The notes below the pieces were generated by a model that was given only the letters and a program-made list of their open reading frames with translations, was not told where the DNA came from and ran no database searches. Below are positions 17,677-26,888 of a DNA stretch of 64,000 nucleotides, in pieces (the first letter of the stretch is position 1; each line of letters begins with the position of its first letter). Source of the stretch: Photobacterium alginatilyticum (lineage in GTDB: Bacteria; Pseudomonadota; Gammaproteobacteria; Enterobacterales; Vibrionaceae); NCBI RefSeq assembly GCF_009910675.1, contig NZ_RSEJ01000001.1, forward strand, positions 482,909 to 546,908, in the 5' to 3' direction. Position numbers and translations under genes: made by a program.

Positions 17677-17845
17677 GGGCACTCCAGAGTAAAGCGTTCC
17701 GGCTTATAAGGTTTAAATTATGATCCCGCCGGTTTGCATAAAACATATTCAGATAGAACATTAACTTACTGAATGATTATATGTGAATAGGTTCTTTATA
17801 GGTATAAAAGGTAATGAAAACGGGGCTATTCCCGTAAACATAATA

Positions 17846-17874
17846 GGCTCCGGGGGCAATTAGCCCCCGGCAGC
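17846..17874 (-). other. intercistronic GC-rich hairpin between torA and torD
   Basis: CCGGGGGC (17850-17857) and GCCCCCGG (17863-17870) form a strong 8-bp stem, extendable by GGCT/AGCC with mismatches. On the minus strand it is followed by TATTATGTTT, a poor T tract. A second weaker stem (ACGGG/CCCGT) lies at about 17820-17835. Partial termination or mRNA 3'-end stabilisation would lower torD relative to torA. Confidence 0.6.
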
Positions 17875-17884
17875 CAAAGTCAGC

Positions 17885-20416
17885 TTACGCCAGGTCCATA
17901 GCCGGGAATAACGGGTTAATGTCCGTTACTTCTTCCGGGCCGTTGAAGCCGGTGACAGCCGGTACCTTACCGGTATATTTTTCGATATCGACCAGCGCAG
18001 ATGCCGCTGATGTAGCCTGTGCCAGTTTAGATGAACCCACATCCTGAGTCAGAACGTTTGGATCACCGTAGGTGCAGATTGTACCCGGCTTGCCACCTTC
18101 CAGAGGGCTGTACCAAGCACCTTCGTGAATACGGCAAACACCCGACTTGTAGTCATCGGTAACAACAGCACCGGCAAGCACCTGGCCGCGATCGTTAAAT
18201 ACGCGAACAATATCACCAGACTTAATACCACGTGCTTTTGCATCTACCGTGTTGATGTAGATCGGTTCACGGTCAGCAACAGAATACGTTGCGCGGTGAT
18301 CGGTTGATGAACACAGCTGCGAGTGCAGGCGGTGTTTCGGGTGCGTACTTTGCAAGTTGATCGGGAACTTGTTAGAACGCGGACCGCCGTGGCTGCGCTC
18401 GTTCTTTTCAAACCACATAGGGTGTCCCTGACAGTCGTCATAGCCCATATCGGCAATGGTCTTACAGTAGATTTCGATCAGACCAGAGGCTGTACCTAGT
18501 GGCTCAAGATCCGGTTCCTTACGGAAAGACTCGTGGCGAACCCACTCTTTACCAGCCGGGAATTCGACAAAACCTTCGCCTTCCCAGAACTTCTTGAAGT
18601 TTGGCATACGCACGCCAAGGCCGCGGCCCTGCAGGCGAGCGCCGTTGTAGATGTGCTCGATCCATTCCATTTGCGTTTTACCGCCAGTGAACGCTTCTTC
18701 GCGGTCGTAGCGACGGCACAGTTCACGGAAGATATCAAAGTCGTCTTTGGCTTCGAACATAGGCTCGACAACTTTCGGCAGGGCAATCACACCTGCGTTC
18801 GAGTGGTTACCGTACTGTTCGATGTCGTTACGTTCGTGCGTTGTTGTTGCTGGCAGAACGATATCGGCAAAACGACAGGTTGCCGTCCACTGGTGATCAA
18901 CAGACACAACCGTTTCAAGCTTGCGCCACACCTTGATCATCTTGTTGCGATCCTGGTGGTGATGGAACGGGTTGTTACCACAGAAGACCGCCATCTTCAT
19001 TTCAGGGTACTTCACATCGTGGCCGTTCCATTGAATGGTCTTGCCTGGATTTTCAATACAGTCAACGAAGCGCGCGACAGGGATGTAGGTCGAGTAGCCT
19101 TTGAATGAACCGTTGTGGATAGGATCAACGCCAGTCACACCGCTAAAGCCAGACATCAACGGACCGTTTGACGTTGTCGAGCCAGCATCGTTATAGTGCC
19201 AGCCAAAGCCGAAACCACCGCCAGGCAGACCAATCTGACCAAGCATGGCAGCAATAACAACCAGCATCCACGCGTACTGCTCACCGTGCTGCATTCGCTG
19301 TAGACACCAGCCGCCGATGATCTGCGTACGGCCGGAAGCCATCTGGCGAGCAAGGGCACGAATCTCGTCGGCCTTGATGCCACAGATTTTTTCTGCCCAT
19401 TCCGGTGTTTTCTCGACACCGTCTTTCTCGCCTGTCAGGTACGGAACGAACTTGTCGAAACCTGTCGTGTAGTCAGCGATAAAGTCTTTGTTGTACAGGT
19501 TCTCGCTGTAAAGAGTATGAGCGATAGCCAGCATTAGCGGAACGTCCGTCTGCGGGTTAACAGGCACCTGCTCACCGCCGACAAGTTTCTGAGTATCAGA
19601 ACGAACTGGATCAATGTAGATCACCTTGATCTCGTTGTTCTTCACTTTCTCGGCAAGCTGATGGTAGTAGGCATACGGACTGTGGTCCGGTACCAGCCAG
19701 CCAACCTGTAGGTTTTTGACCGGATCCGAGCCCCAGATAACAATGGTGTCAGAGTGCTCAAGGACCAGCGGCCATGATGTCTGCTGCTCGTATACTTCCA
19801 TCGCACCGGCAACGTACGGCAGGACAACCTGCGCCGCACCTGTTGAGTAGTCACCCATTTTACCCAGGTAAGTACCGTGAAGACCGATAGCGCGGCTCAT
19901 CATGGTCCCGGCAGAGTGCAGTTTACCTACTGACTGCCAACCTGTGTGACCCGCGTAAAGTGCGCTAGGGCCGTAGGAGTTCTGGACACGCTCCATTTCA
20001 TGATAGAAGAAGTCAAGCGCCTGAGACCATGGCACGCGCACGAAACGGTTGTCACCACGCTGGGTCGTATCTGACTTATAGCCGTGCTTCAGCCAGTCGA
20101 TACGCACCATTGGATATTTGACACGAGCCGGGTTGTAAACAACTTCGCGGACACCGTTGATCATGGTTGTCGGGTGCTTGTCTTTCTCGAACGGAACAGT
20201 ATCAACCCAGACGCCATTCTCAACTTTTGCACGGAATGCACCCCAGTGAGAGCCTGAAAGTACGTCTCCGGTGAATGTTGCTTTAGTGTCAGTTGCAGCC
20301 ATGGCTTTGCGTGGAGCAAGCAGGCTTGTGCCAACCACAGTGGCAGCACTTGCTGCAACCATACCGGACAGGAAGCGACGGCGAGAAACGCCTTTACTTA
20401 GAATTTGAGTCGCCAT
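17885..20416 (-). CDS. torA: trimethylamine-N-oxide reductase TorA
   Basis: An 843-residue molybdopterin enzyme of the DMSO-reductase family. The Tat signal is SRRRFLSGMVAAS (residues 11-23). The mature part has SHWGAFRAKVENG, SYGPSALYAGHTGWQS and the Mo-serine region around LHGTYLGKMGDYSTGAAQ, all as in E. coli TorA (848 residues). It reduces TMAO to trimethylamine in the periplasm at the end of the TorC electron path. The operon order torC-torA-torD and divergent torR match other vibrios. Confidence 0.96.
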   Translation of the reverse strand: MATQILSKGVSRRRFLSGMVAASAATVVGTSLLAPRKAMAATDTKATFTGDVLSGSHWGAFRAKVENGVWVDTVPFEKDKHPTTMINGVREVVYNPARVKYPMVRIDWLKHGYKSDTTQRGDNRFVRVPWSQALDFFYHEMERVQNSYGPSALYAGHTGWQSVGKLHSAGTMMSRAIGLHGTYLGKMGDYSTGAAQVVLPYVAGAMEVYEQQTSWPLVLEHSDTIVIWGSDPVKNLQVGWLVPDHSPYAYYHQLAEKVKNNEIKVIYIDPVRSDTQKLVGGEQVPVNPQTDVPLMLAIAHTLYSENLYNKDFIADYTTGFDKFVPYLTGEKDGVEKTPEWAEKICGIKADEIRALARQMASGRTQIIGGWCLQRMQHGEQYAWMLVVIAAMLGQIGLPGGGFGFGWHYNDAGSTTSNGPLMSGFSGVTGVDPIHNGSFKGYSTYIPVARFVDCIENPGKTIQWNGHDVKYPEMKMAVFCGNNPFHHHQDRNKMIKVWRKLETVVSVDHQWTATCRFADIVLPATTTHERNDIEQYGNHSNAGVIALPKVVEPMFEAKDDFDIFRELCRRYDREEAFTGGKTQMEWIEHIYNGARLQGRGLGVRMPNFKKFWEGEGFVEFPAGKEWVRHESFRKEPDLEPLGTASGLIEIYCKTIADMGYDDCQGHPMWFEKNERSHGGPRSNKFPINLQSTHPKHRLHSQLCSSTDHRATYSVADREPIYINTVDAKARGIKSGDIVRVFNDRGQVLAGAVVTDDYKSGVCRIHEGAWYSPLEGGKPGTICTYGDPNVLTQDVGSSKLAQATSAASALVDIEKYTGKVPAVTGFNGPEEVTDINPLFPAMDLA

Positions 20417-20451
20417 AGTTAAATCCTTAAATTAAAATTCTTTTTCGAAAG

Positions 20452-20476
20452 GCGGTGGGATAGTGTTACCCACCGC
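20452..20476 (-). repeat. intercistronic hairpin between torC and torA
   Basis: GCGGTGGG and CCCACCGC form an 8-bp stem with a 9-base loop in the 70-base torC-torA gap. No T tract follows directly, so it more likely protects or tunes the messenger than ends it. Confidence 0.6.
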
Positions 20477-20486
20477 GCATCAGGAA

Positions 20487-21653
20487 TTAGTGCGCGCCAG
20501 CGCCGCCGGTGTCTTTACCGTGGTTCTGCAGATACTTCAACAGAGTACGCTCTTCGGTTTTACTAAGGCGGTAATAGGCACTCATTGCATTCAGGCCAGA
20601 GATCCAGCCGTTAGCTGTGAAGTGTGCAGGGTCTGGAGCTGCGTGGCAGGCATTGCATGTTGAGCCGTACATGTCTTCTGCGTAGTTCCAGATTGGCTGG
20701 ATGTTGTCGATCATGTCTTCAGCTGTGATCCAGGCTTCCACCGATACGTGCTGCCATTCAATGTCAGTAGCGCTGTCAGTTTGCTCTTCAATCAGCTGCT
20801 GAGTGGCTTTAACATCGCCGCGGATGGTGGCCTTGAAGACGCGCTTGCCCATGTATTCGGTCATTACGCGGCCCTTGCCAGATTTTTCAAGCCAGCCGTC
20901 AACCTTGATTTTCAGCATGTTGTCCTGGCGCTCAAGTACTGTCACTTCCGATGCAGGAAGCAGTTTACCTTCGGCTTTGCCGTTAGCATCGGCAGAAGCG
21001 TACAGGTCTTTCTCACCCAGCGAGTACAATGTCTCGGATGCGCCACCTTGTGCGTTTGCTGTCGCCTGAAGCTCCTGGAAGTCTTTCTGGAAACCGCCAG
21101 CCATGTTCGGTAGTTCGTGGGCGATACCTTTGTGACACTCAATACAGTTCATGTCGGCAGCAGCGGCTTTTTTCATTTCCATTGCTGCTTTTGCAGACTG
21201 CTTGCTGTGATCCATATCGTCGTAAGAGTGACAACTCTTACAGGTTTTGGATTTCTGTCCACTCATTCGATCCCATACCGCCTGGGCCATTTCGAGGCGG
21301 TGATCTTCGAATTTCTCAGGGGTATCAATCTTACCTGTCACGAAGTGGTGGTAGAGATCTTTGGCTGCTTCGAGCTTGCGGAATACTTTGCCCGGGAAGT
21401 CTTTCGGTTGGTGACAGTCAACACAGATTGCCTGTACACCAGAAGCATTTTTGAAGTGAACGGTTTCTTTGTATTCGTCGTAGTTCTGCTGCATGGTGTG
21501 GCAAGAGGTACAGAATTCGATAGTCGAAGTGACTTGAAAGCCCTTGTGGACAACAAAAGTGCCCGCAAGTGTAATACCGATACCGACTAAAACCAGTGCA
21601 AGAATTGGATACTTGCTGCTTGGTTTAATCAACTTTTGCCAAAGTTTTTTCAT
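20487..21653 (-). CDS. torC: pentahaem c-type cytochrome TorC
   Basis: A 388-residue membrane-anchored cytochrome. The N-terminal helix (YPILALVLVGIGITLAGTF) is followed by a NapC-like tetrahaem domain with CTSCH, CVDCH, CKSCH and CIECH, and a C-terminal domain with the fifth haem, CNACH, near residue 343. TorC takes electrons from menaquinol and passes them to TorA; its apo-form can signal to TorS in E. coli. The start at 21653 has GGAA nine bases upstream; an earlier ATG at 21668 adds five residues. It is the first gene of the operon. Confidence 0.94.
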   Translation of the reverse strand: MKKLWQKLIKPSSKYPILALVLVGIGITLAGTFVVHKGFQVTSTIEFCTSCHTMQQNYDEYKETVHFKNASGVQAICVDCHQPKDFPGKVFRKLEAAKDLYHHFVTGKIDTPEKFEDHRLEMAQAVWDRMSGQKSKTCKSCHSYDDMDHSKQSAKAAMEMKKAAAADMNCIECHKGIAHELPNMAGGFQKDFQELQATANAQGGASETLYSLGEKDLYASADANGKAEGKLLPASEVTVLERQDNMLKIKVDGWLEKSGKGRVMTEYMGKRVFKATIRGDVKATQQLIEEQTDSATDIEWQHVSVEAWITAEDMIDNIQPIWNYAEDMYGSTCNACHAAPDPAHFTANGWISGLNAMSAYYRLSKTEERTLLKYLQNHGKDTGGAGAH

Positions 21654-21736
21654 AGTGGAAGATTCCATAAAAGAATGAGTGTCTGCCGTAAATAACGGTG
21701 ACGTATAATTTTTTATGGTTTAATCTTAATTCCGCG

Positions 21737-21748
21737 ATATGAATAAGG
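21737..21748 (-). promoter_or_regulatory. candidate tor box in the torC-torR intergenic region
   Basis: CCTTATTCATAT on the minus strand matches 7 bases (TTCATAT) of the E. coli tor box CTGTTCATAT. It lies about 85 bases upstream of torC and 105 bases upstream of torR, a reasonable place for TorR binding. Only one clear copy is visible. Confidence 0.35.
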
Positions 21749-21852
21749 ATATGGGTGGCGGTTAACAGGATAGTCGGCTTTATGACAAATTGTTAATAAC
21801 CGCGTATTGTGCTACCGTTTTAAAGACTGCCGAAATAAATAAAGAGATAAAA

Positions 21853-22566
21853 ATGAGTCATCACGTACTTGTTGTAGAAGATGAGATTGTTACCCGCACT
21901 AAGCTTGTCGGGTATTTTGAAAATGAAGGTTACAAAGTAAGCCAGGCCGAGAGCGGTGATCAAATGCGTGAGATCATGGTGAGCGAGAAAATTGACCTGG
22001 TGATGCTTGATATTAACTTGCCAGGTGAAGATGGCCTGTTATTAACCCGTGAGCTGAGAAGCCGTTCAGAAGTCGGTATCATTTTGGTTACCGGACGTAC
22101 CGACAGTATTGATCGTATCGTCGGTTTGGAAATGGGCGCTGATGATTACGTTACCAAGCCTTTCGAATTACGCGAGTTGCTTGTACGAGTGAAAAACTTG
22201 TTGTGGCGCATATCTTTAGTAGAAAAAGCGCGCGATGAAACCATGGTTGAAATGCAGGAAGACAGTATCATTCGTTTTGGTGACTGGCAGTTCGATATTA
22301 ACAAACGAGCACTGACCCATAATGGTGTGCCTGTTAAACTCACTAAGGCTGAGTACGAACTTTTGGTTGCATTTTCTTCCCATCCTAATGTGGTTCTTAG
22401 CCGCGAACGTATTCTGAATATGCTCAGTCATCGCGTCGAGGCCCCCAATGATCGCACCATTGATGTACTGATTAGACGAATGCGATCCAAGATGGAAATT
22501 GACCCCAAAAATCCGCAAATCTTTGTCACAGTCCACGGTGAAGGTTATATGTTTGCCGGTGACTAA
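21853..22566 (+). CDS. torR: OmpR-family response regulator TorR
   Basis: A 237-residue regulator. The receiver domain has the acidic pair ED (residues 9-10), phospho-accepting Asp53 in MLDINLPGEDG, and Lys in VTKPFELRELLVRVKNLLWR, a block nearly identical to E. coli TorR and unlike ArcA. The C-terminal winged helix includes LTKAEYELLVAF and TIDVLIRRMRSKME. TorR activates torCAD in response to TMAO through TorS, which is not in this window. The ATG at 21853 follows a short A-rich leader, and the gene is divergent from torC. Confidence 0.93.
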   Translation: MSHHVLVVEDEIVTRTKLVGYFENEGYKVSQAESGDQMREIMVSEKIDLVMLDINLPGEDGLLLTRELRSRSEVGIILVTGRTDSIDRIVGLEMGADDYVTKPFELRELLVRVKNLLWRISLVEKARDETMVEMQEDSIIRFGDWQFDINKRALTHNGVPVKLTKAEYELLVAFSSHPNVVLSRERILNMLSHRVEAPNDRTIDVLIRRMRSKMEIDPKNPQIFVTVHGEGYMFAGD

Positions 22567-22632
22567 ATCAGTCATGATTGTCGAATGAATATTCAAATTA
22601 TTATTCCGGCAGGCTGAAACAATTTGAAATAT

Positions 22633-22667
22633 AAAAGCCGATATACACAGTATATCGGCTTTTTTAT
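22633..22667 (+). terminator. terminator of torR
   Basis: AAAAGCCGATATAC pairs with GTATATCGGCTTTT around a 3-base loop, with more T residues after. Confidence 0.9.
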
Positions 22668-22978
22668 TGGCTTAATAAAGGTGCTTTTATTGATCTTGGT
22701 CAATGGTTGTTAATTGTTATTAACAAGCAGGTTGTGAACTAATTGTGGTTTTTATTGAAAGTGTTGATGTCACAACGGTTTAAATTTTAAAAATCAATAT
22801 GCAAGCCGTGTGTTTTTTAAATAAATTTATATGTTACACATAGAAATAAATGTCGAGTTTTTCACTTATTTGACTGGTAGCCGTTTATATCGTGAGTTGC
22901 GAACTGTTGTCGATAGATTGGGTTGGGTGAATTTTAGACGATTGAGTGGTTAAAAAGTGAGCATTCGGCATTAATAAA
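22668..22978. other. AT-rich gene-free region
   Basis: About 310 bases without a supported gene. It contains TTGATCTTGGTCAA (22690-22703), one base away from the FNR/CRP-type palindrome TTGAT-N4-ATCAA, and GTTAATTGTTATTAAC (22709-22724), a second palindrome. No downstream plus-strand gene is near, so a small RNA is possible but unproven. Confidence 0.4.
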
Positions 22979-23012
22979 AAAATAGCCAGGCGTTATTTCC
23001 TGGCTATTTTAT
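22977..23012. terminator. terminator downstream of panP
   Basis: AAATAGCCAGG and CCTGGCTATTT form an 11-bp stem with A and T tracts on both sides. It ends panP on the minus strand and could also end a plus-strand transcript. Confidence 0.8.
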
Positions 23013-23040
23013 ATCTCTCTTTTAGCAATTTCGGAAGCCG

Positions 23041-24690
23041 TTATTGTTTGTCTAAAATGGTCTTAGTCAGTGAGATAATTTTTGGAAAACTAAATTCGCT
23101 TTCAGCTGCAAGCGTCTGTTGCTCGCAAAGCACATCGTTCAAAATTTTATCTGTAGTCAACGGGTTGGCGAGGACAACTCGAAGTACCGTCGTGATCTTC
23201 CTGCCCCACTTCGCCGGAGTCAGGCGAGTACGCGAGACAAATGACTTACCTGATTCACGCTGTTTTTTCTGAATGAACTTGGTGAGATCGTTCAGTGCGT
23301 CCAGTAGTTCTTCTTTTTGCGCCGGCGTGGCGATTTTAAGCGCTCGCTGGGTGGCTTCAGGAACATAACGGTAGGTCAGTAGACACAACTCGGGTTCTGA
23401 AATCAGCTCGAAATCTGGATTCGACTCGATGAGTTGGGCAAAGTACTTGGCCTTTTCGATGCTGTTGTTTATCAGCATCTCATAGCCAGGGCGACTAATG
23501 ATGTTCATGCTGGCAAACAACAGCATTGCCATTCCGCTTCGAGAACCTTCCAGGGTATGGCTACCAAGGTCTTTTGAGCCTTTACGCAGGATATACTCGG
23601 CATGGTGTTCGATAGCGGTCATCAGCGCAGGGTTCTTGAATATGACCATGCCAGCGCCCATAGGGACATAAAGCTGTTTATGGGCGTCAATCGTTACCGA
23701 ATCTGCGCGCTCAATGCCCTTGAGGAGCGGTCGGTACTTGTTTGACATCAGGGTTGCACCACCCCAGGCGGCATCGACATGGAAATGGCAACCGTGTTGC
23801 TCGGCGATATCAGCAAGTTGCTCAAGCGGATCGATATTGCCTGTTTCCGTCGTACCGGCGACGCCGACGATGGCAAAGGGCTTGATGTTACGCGCTTTGA
23901 GTGAGTCGAGTGTTTTGTTTAGCTCATCAAGGCAAACCCGGTTATTGTCATCGGTCTTGATTGAGACGACGCTCTCTCGGCCGATACCCAGGACATCAGC
24001 GGCCTTTTTCAATGAATAGTGGCCACGCTCTGATACCAACACCGCCAGATCATCATAACCATAGTGTTTCATTGCTCGGAAAAGACCTTCCTGAGCAACT
24101 CCGCGAAATTCCCCGTCAGGCTTGAGGGCATTGTTGCGTGCAACCCAAAGGGCAGTGATATTAGCAACAGTTCCGCCCGAACAAAATGCACCCAGAGAGT
24201 GGTTGGCGCTATGCATCCACTGCTGGTAGAAAGCCTCTTCCTCATTAAATATCAGGTTATGAAGCATACCCAGCACCTGGCGTTCCAGTGGGGTAAATGC
24301 TTTGGAGGTTTCAATTTTTACCAGATTCTGATTCAGCCCGATCATAATCTTAGACAGCGGCATCAAAAAGTACGGTAGCGCCGATGTCATATGACCAATA
24401 AAACTTGGGGCAGAGGTATGTACCGACTGTGCCACGAGCTTGTCGAGCAGAAAATGGGTATGCTCAGAGACGAAAGATGGGCTCTCCGGTATATCAGCCG
24501 ATAAGAAGTCTTTCTCGATCTCTGCAAGTGGTTTTTCTCGGGCCGCAATGTGCGTCTGCAAAAACGCATTGAGGTTTTCCGATATCTCTTTCTCAATTCG
24601 GCCTAATGTCGAATCGGGTGCCTCCGGCACGGTAAATATGCGATGCAGCGACTCTTCGGAAGCATCGGCTTGTCTGTTATCAACTGCCAT
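23041..24690 (-). CDS. panP: pyridoxal-phosphate-dependent aspartate 1-decarboxylase (PanP type)
   Basis: A 549-residue group II PLP decarboxylase. The Schiff-base Lys is about K338 in TIDAHKQLYVPMG; the PLP-binding FCSGGTVANITALW and HVDAAWGGATL blocks are also present. The length and N-terminal region match the vibrio proteins once annotated as glutamate decarboxylase and later shown in V. fischeri to make beta-alanine from aspartate (PanP), replacing PanD for pantothenate and CoA synthesis. Substrate choice cannot be read from the motif alone. The gene stands alone with its own terminator. Confidence 0.8.
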   Translation of the reverse strand: MAVDNRQADASEESLHRIFTVPEAPDSTLGRIEKEISENLNAFLQTHIAAREKPLAEIEKDFLSADIPESPSFVSEHTHFLLDKLVAQSVHTSAPSFIGHMTSALPYFLMPLSKIMIGLNQNLVKIETSKAFTPLERQVLGMLHNLIFNEEEAFYQQWMHSANHSLGAFCSGGTVANITALWVARNNALKPDGEFRGVAQEGLFRAMKHYGYDDLAVLVSERGHYSLKKAADVLGIGRESVVSIKTDDNNRVCLDELNKTLDSLKARNIKPFAIVGVAGTTETGNIDPLEQLADIAEQHGCHFHVDAAWGGATLMSNKYRPLLKGIERADSVTIDAHKQLYVPMGAGMVIFKNPALMTAIEHHAEYILRKGSKDLGSHTLEGSRSGMAMLLFASMNIISRPGYEMLINNSIEKAKYFAQLIESNPDFELISEPELCLLTYRYVPEATQRALKIATPAQKEELLDALNDLTKFIQKKQRESGKSFVSRTRLTPAKWGRKITTVLRVVLANPLTTDKILNDVLCEQQTLAAESEFSFPKIISLTKTILDKQ

Positions 24691-24852
24691 ATTTAGCTGT
24701 TACTTAAGGTGAAAGTTGGCAAATTGTTGCTAATTTAATGCAATTTGCCATGCTTGTCCCGAAAAAAATGATGCCAGCTCTCTGTTCAACTTATCAGTAA
24801 TAAGAGAGTCAGGGGTAAAAATCGGCCTTAATTGACCAATTTTGGGTTCGCA

Positions 24853-25833
24853 TCAGAACTTATAATTAATACCTGCACTAATCAGCAAGGCGTCTTCGTC
24901 ATAGAAGTCAATGTTGGAGTTACTCTCATTATAACCTGCCAGAGAAACGAGCCCCCAATTCTCCCAACCAAATGGTTCCTGGTATTCGTAGGCAAGAAAT
25001 ACACCCCAGCGGTTATCTTTCTGTCGTTCATTGAATACGGGGTTAGTTTCATCAAAATCAGCCAGATCATAGCTGAAAGTCAAAGCCAGGCTCGAACTTG
25101 GTAACATTTGAATGATACCAACCTCAGCGCCGTAAGTGTCATTGGCCATGGCATCGCCATCGGCTGCAAGACGCGTGTAACTGACCGCTGTACGGAAAAT
25201 CTGTTCCCGGTTAATGGGCTTGAGGTAGCTGAGCTGAGTAAACAGGATGTCTCCTTCACGCTCTAGCAGTGCCTGTTGTTCAGAGGTCAGTGTTTGACCA
25301 CTTTTTTCTGAGTCAATTTCCTGCTTGCCGCCTGAGAGCTCGACAGAAAAGTTAGAGCCGAGAATACGATCATACTGCAGACGTACGCCTTTTATCGTAC
25401 TGTCGGTTTCGGTACGTGGGCTGTTGGTGACGAAAGGATCTTCCCACGTATCACTTGAGAGCAGGCCGGGCACATAGCTGATACTGATTTGCCCGTTATC
25501 AGGAATACGTTGTCGATAGCCTAGCTCGACATGAAAACGTCCCAGAGCAACATCGGACCGGCTGGTACCAAAGTAGATTTGTTTGTCCGCCTGCTCCATG
25601 GTGTAGCTAATTGTTCCAAGCGGGCTAACGAAGCCATCACTCTGTGACTCACCGTTGCTGTCCAGATCTGCCGTGACACTATTGTCCGTGTTAAATTGCG
25701 ATGTGGTATTGGTGTAGCCCGCCAGTATCGAAATGTCACCACCAAACCCCGGTGACCATTGTGGAGGTCCTTGATTGGCTAAGACTGATGTTGAGGCAAA
25801 ACCGGCAACGAGGCAGAGTTTTATAGGCTTCAT
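24853..25833 (-). CDS. DUF2860 outer-membrane beta-barrel protein
   Basis: A 326-residue exported protein with a short signal peptide ending SVLANQ. It has the family opening GFGGDISILAGYTNTTSQFN, repeated amphipathic strands, and a C-terminal strand ending in Phe (LISAGINYKF), a signal for outer-membrane insertion. The DUF2860 family is found mostly in Vibrionaceae and has no established role. An AAGGAG site precedes the start. Confidence 0.82.
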   Translation of the reverse strand: MKPIKLCLVAGFASTSVLANQGPPQWSPGFGGDISILAGYTNTTSQFNTDNSVTADLDSNGESQSDGFVSPLGTISYTMEQADKQIYFGTSRSDVALGRFHVELGYRQRIPDNGQISISYVPGLLSSDTWEDPFVTNSPRTETDSTIKGVRLQYDRILGSNFSVELSGGKQEIDSEKSGQTLTSEQQALLEREGDILFTQLSYLKPINREQIFRTAVSYTRLAADGDAMANDTYGAEVGIIQMLPSSSLALTFSYDLADFDETNPVFNERQKDNRWGVFLAYEYQEPFGWENWGLVSLAGYNESNSNIDFYDEDALLISAGINYKF

Positions 25834-26037
25834 TTATTGCTCCTTGCAAAGCCATAAGATATTTAAGGTTATGACTTTATTAACAAAAAGTCACTTATAC
25901 GCCAATCTAGAATACGCTATGTCATTGAAAGGTCAAATCACAAATTTGCTATTAGGAATCGTATGCTACGATATTTTCAAAAGGCGCTGAGAGTATCACC
26001 GGGAAGAGGACAAACTCCCGGTGATTAGCGTAGAGGG

Positions 26038-26550
26038 TTACTTACATTCAATGGCAGCAATGGTCGTCATTTTTTCATTGTAAGCATTTAACGGTTTGTC
26101 GATGTTGCCCGGATGAGTCAGCAAATCAGCAAATGCACTGCGTAGCGCATAGTTTTTTGGGTGTGGCTTGCTTTGACGATCATCGAAAGATTTCTTGGCA
26201 AAACGGCCGAGTTCATTATCTTGTTGGGCAAGGTTCTTAACATCTTGCTGGGTTAGTTTTAGCCAGCCTTCGATGGGTTGTTTCAGATCCAGCTGCTGCT
26301 GGTCGTTTTCCAGATACCAGTCAACGGCTTCTCTGTTCAATTCAAAATGGTGCTTGCGACCTTCCAGGAACCATTTACCGACGTCTTCAAGGTTTTGATC
26401 TTTCTTTACGGCCAGTTCAACCAGGCTCTGATACCACGATAGGGAAGCATCGACATACTGATGGTACTTGTCGCTTTCACAACTGGTAGATGCCGCTAGC
26501 ACAGACGACGGGAGTAGAGCGAGAGAGAGTAAAATAGCAGATAACTTCAT
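26038..26550 (-). CDS. periplasmic protein, unknown function
   Basis: A 170-residue protein with a signal peptide (MKLSAILLSLALLPSSVLAA), then a helical domain with two Cys residues (CES near the mature N-terminus and EC at the extreme C-terminus) that may form a disulfide. It is Trp- and Gln-rich with no motif I recognise. The start follows AAGGAAAGG. An inverted repeat (ATCACCGGGA/TCCCGGTGAT, 25995-26025) lies after it and may act as a weak terminator. Confidence 0.7.
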   Translation of the reverse strand: MKLSAILLSLALLPSSVLAASTSCESDKYHQYVDASLSWYQSLVELAVKKDQNLEDVGKWFLEGRKHHFELNREAVDWYLENDQQQLDLKQPIEGWLKLTQQDVKNLAQQDNELGRFAKKSFDDRQSKPHPKNYALRSAFADLLTHPGNIDKPLNAYNEKMTTIAAIECK

Positions 26551-26734
26551 TGCCTTTCCTTGAGTGCGACTTTGTTAATTATATTTGCTTGTGGGTGCAA
26601 TTGTAACGATATGATAGAGATAAGGAAAAGGATTCTTTACAGGAATGAATCACAGCTAGCAAAGTTTTTAACTCGGAACTGTATTGAGATGTTTAACAAT
26701 AAGCGGCAGTTAAAGGGTAGGGTAGTCAGATAAA

Positions 26735-26760
26735 TAAAAGAGGCTCCGAAGAGCCTCTAT
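26735..26760 (-). terminator. terminator of the NSS transporter/metS operon
   Basis: AGAGGCTC and GAGCCTCT form an 8-bp stem with a CGAA-type loop; on the minus strand it is followed by TTTTATTTA. Confidence 0.8.
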
Positions 26761-26784
26761 AAAGTTTGTATCAAGCGAATACTG

Positions 26785-26886
26785 CTACTGGTTTTGTTTT
26801 CTCATGGCAACAGAGATGCAATATGCTGCTCCGCCCCATGTGATGCCCAAACCAAATAACATCATGATGATTGCACCGAATGTCAT
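26785..26886 (-). CDS. metS: NSS-transporter small subunit MetS
   Basis: A 33-residue single-helix membrane protein reading MTFGAIIMMLFGLGITWGG and ending CISVAMRKQNQ. It matches the MetS/MetP-type small subunit that accompanies sodium-dependent NSS transporters in many bacteria. AGGAGG lies eight bases before its ATG, overlapping the last codons of the transporter gene, which ends 3 bases earlier, so the two are translationally linked. It is easily missed because of its size. Confidence 0.85.
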   Translation of the reverse strand: MTFGAIIMMLFGLGITWGGAAYCISVAMRKQNQ

Positions 26887-26888
26887 AG

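Noticed and set aside
18533..19108. 191-codon plus-strand frame opposite torA
   Set aside because: It is a shadow of the strongly conserved torA coding sequence on the other strand.
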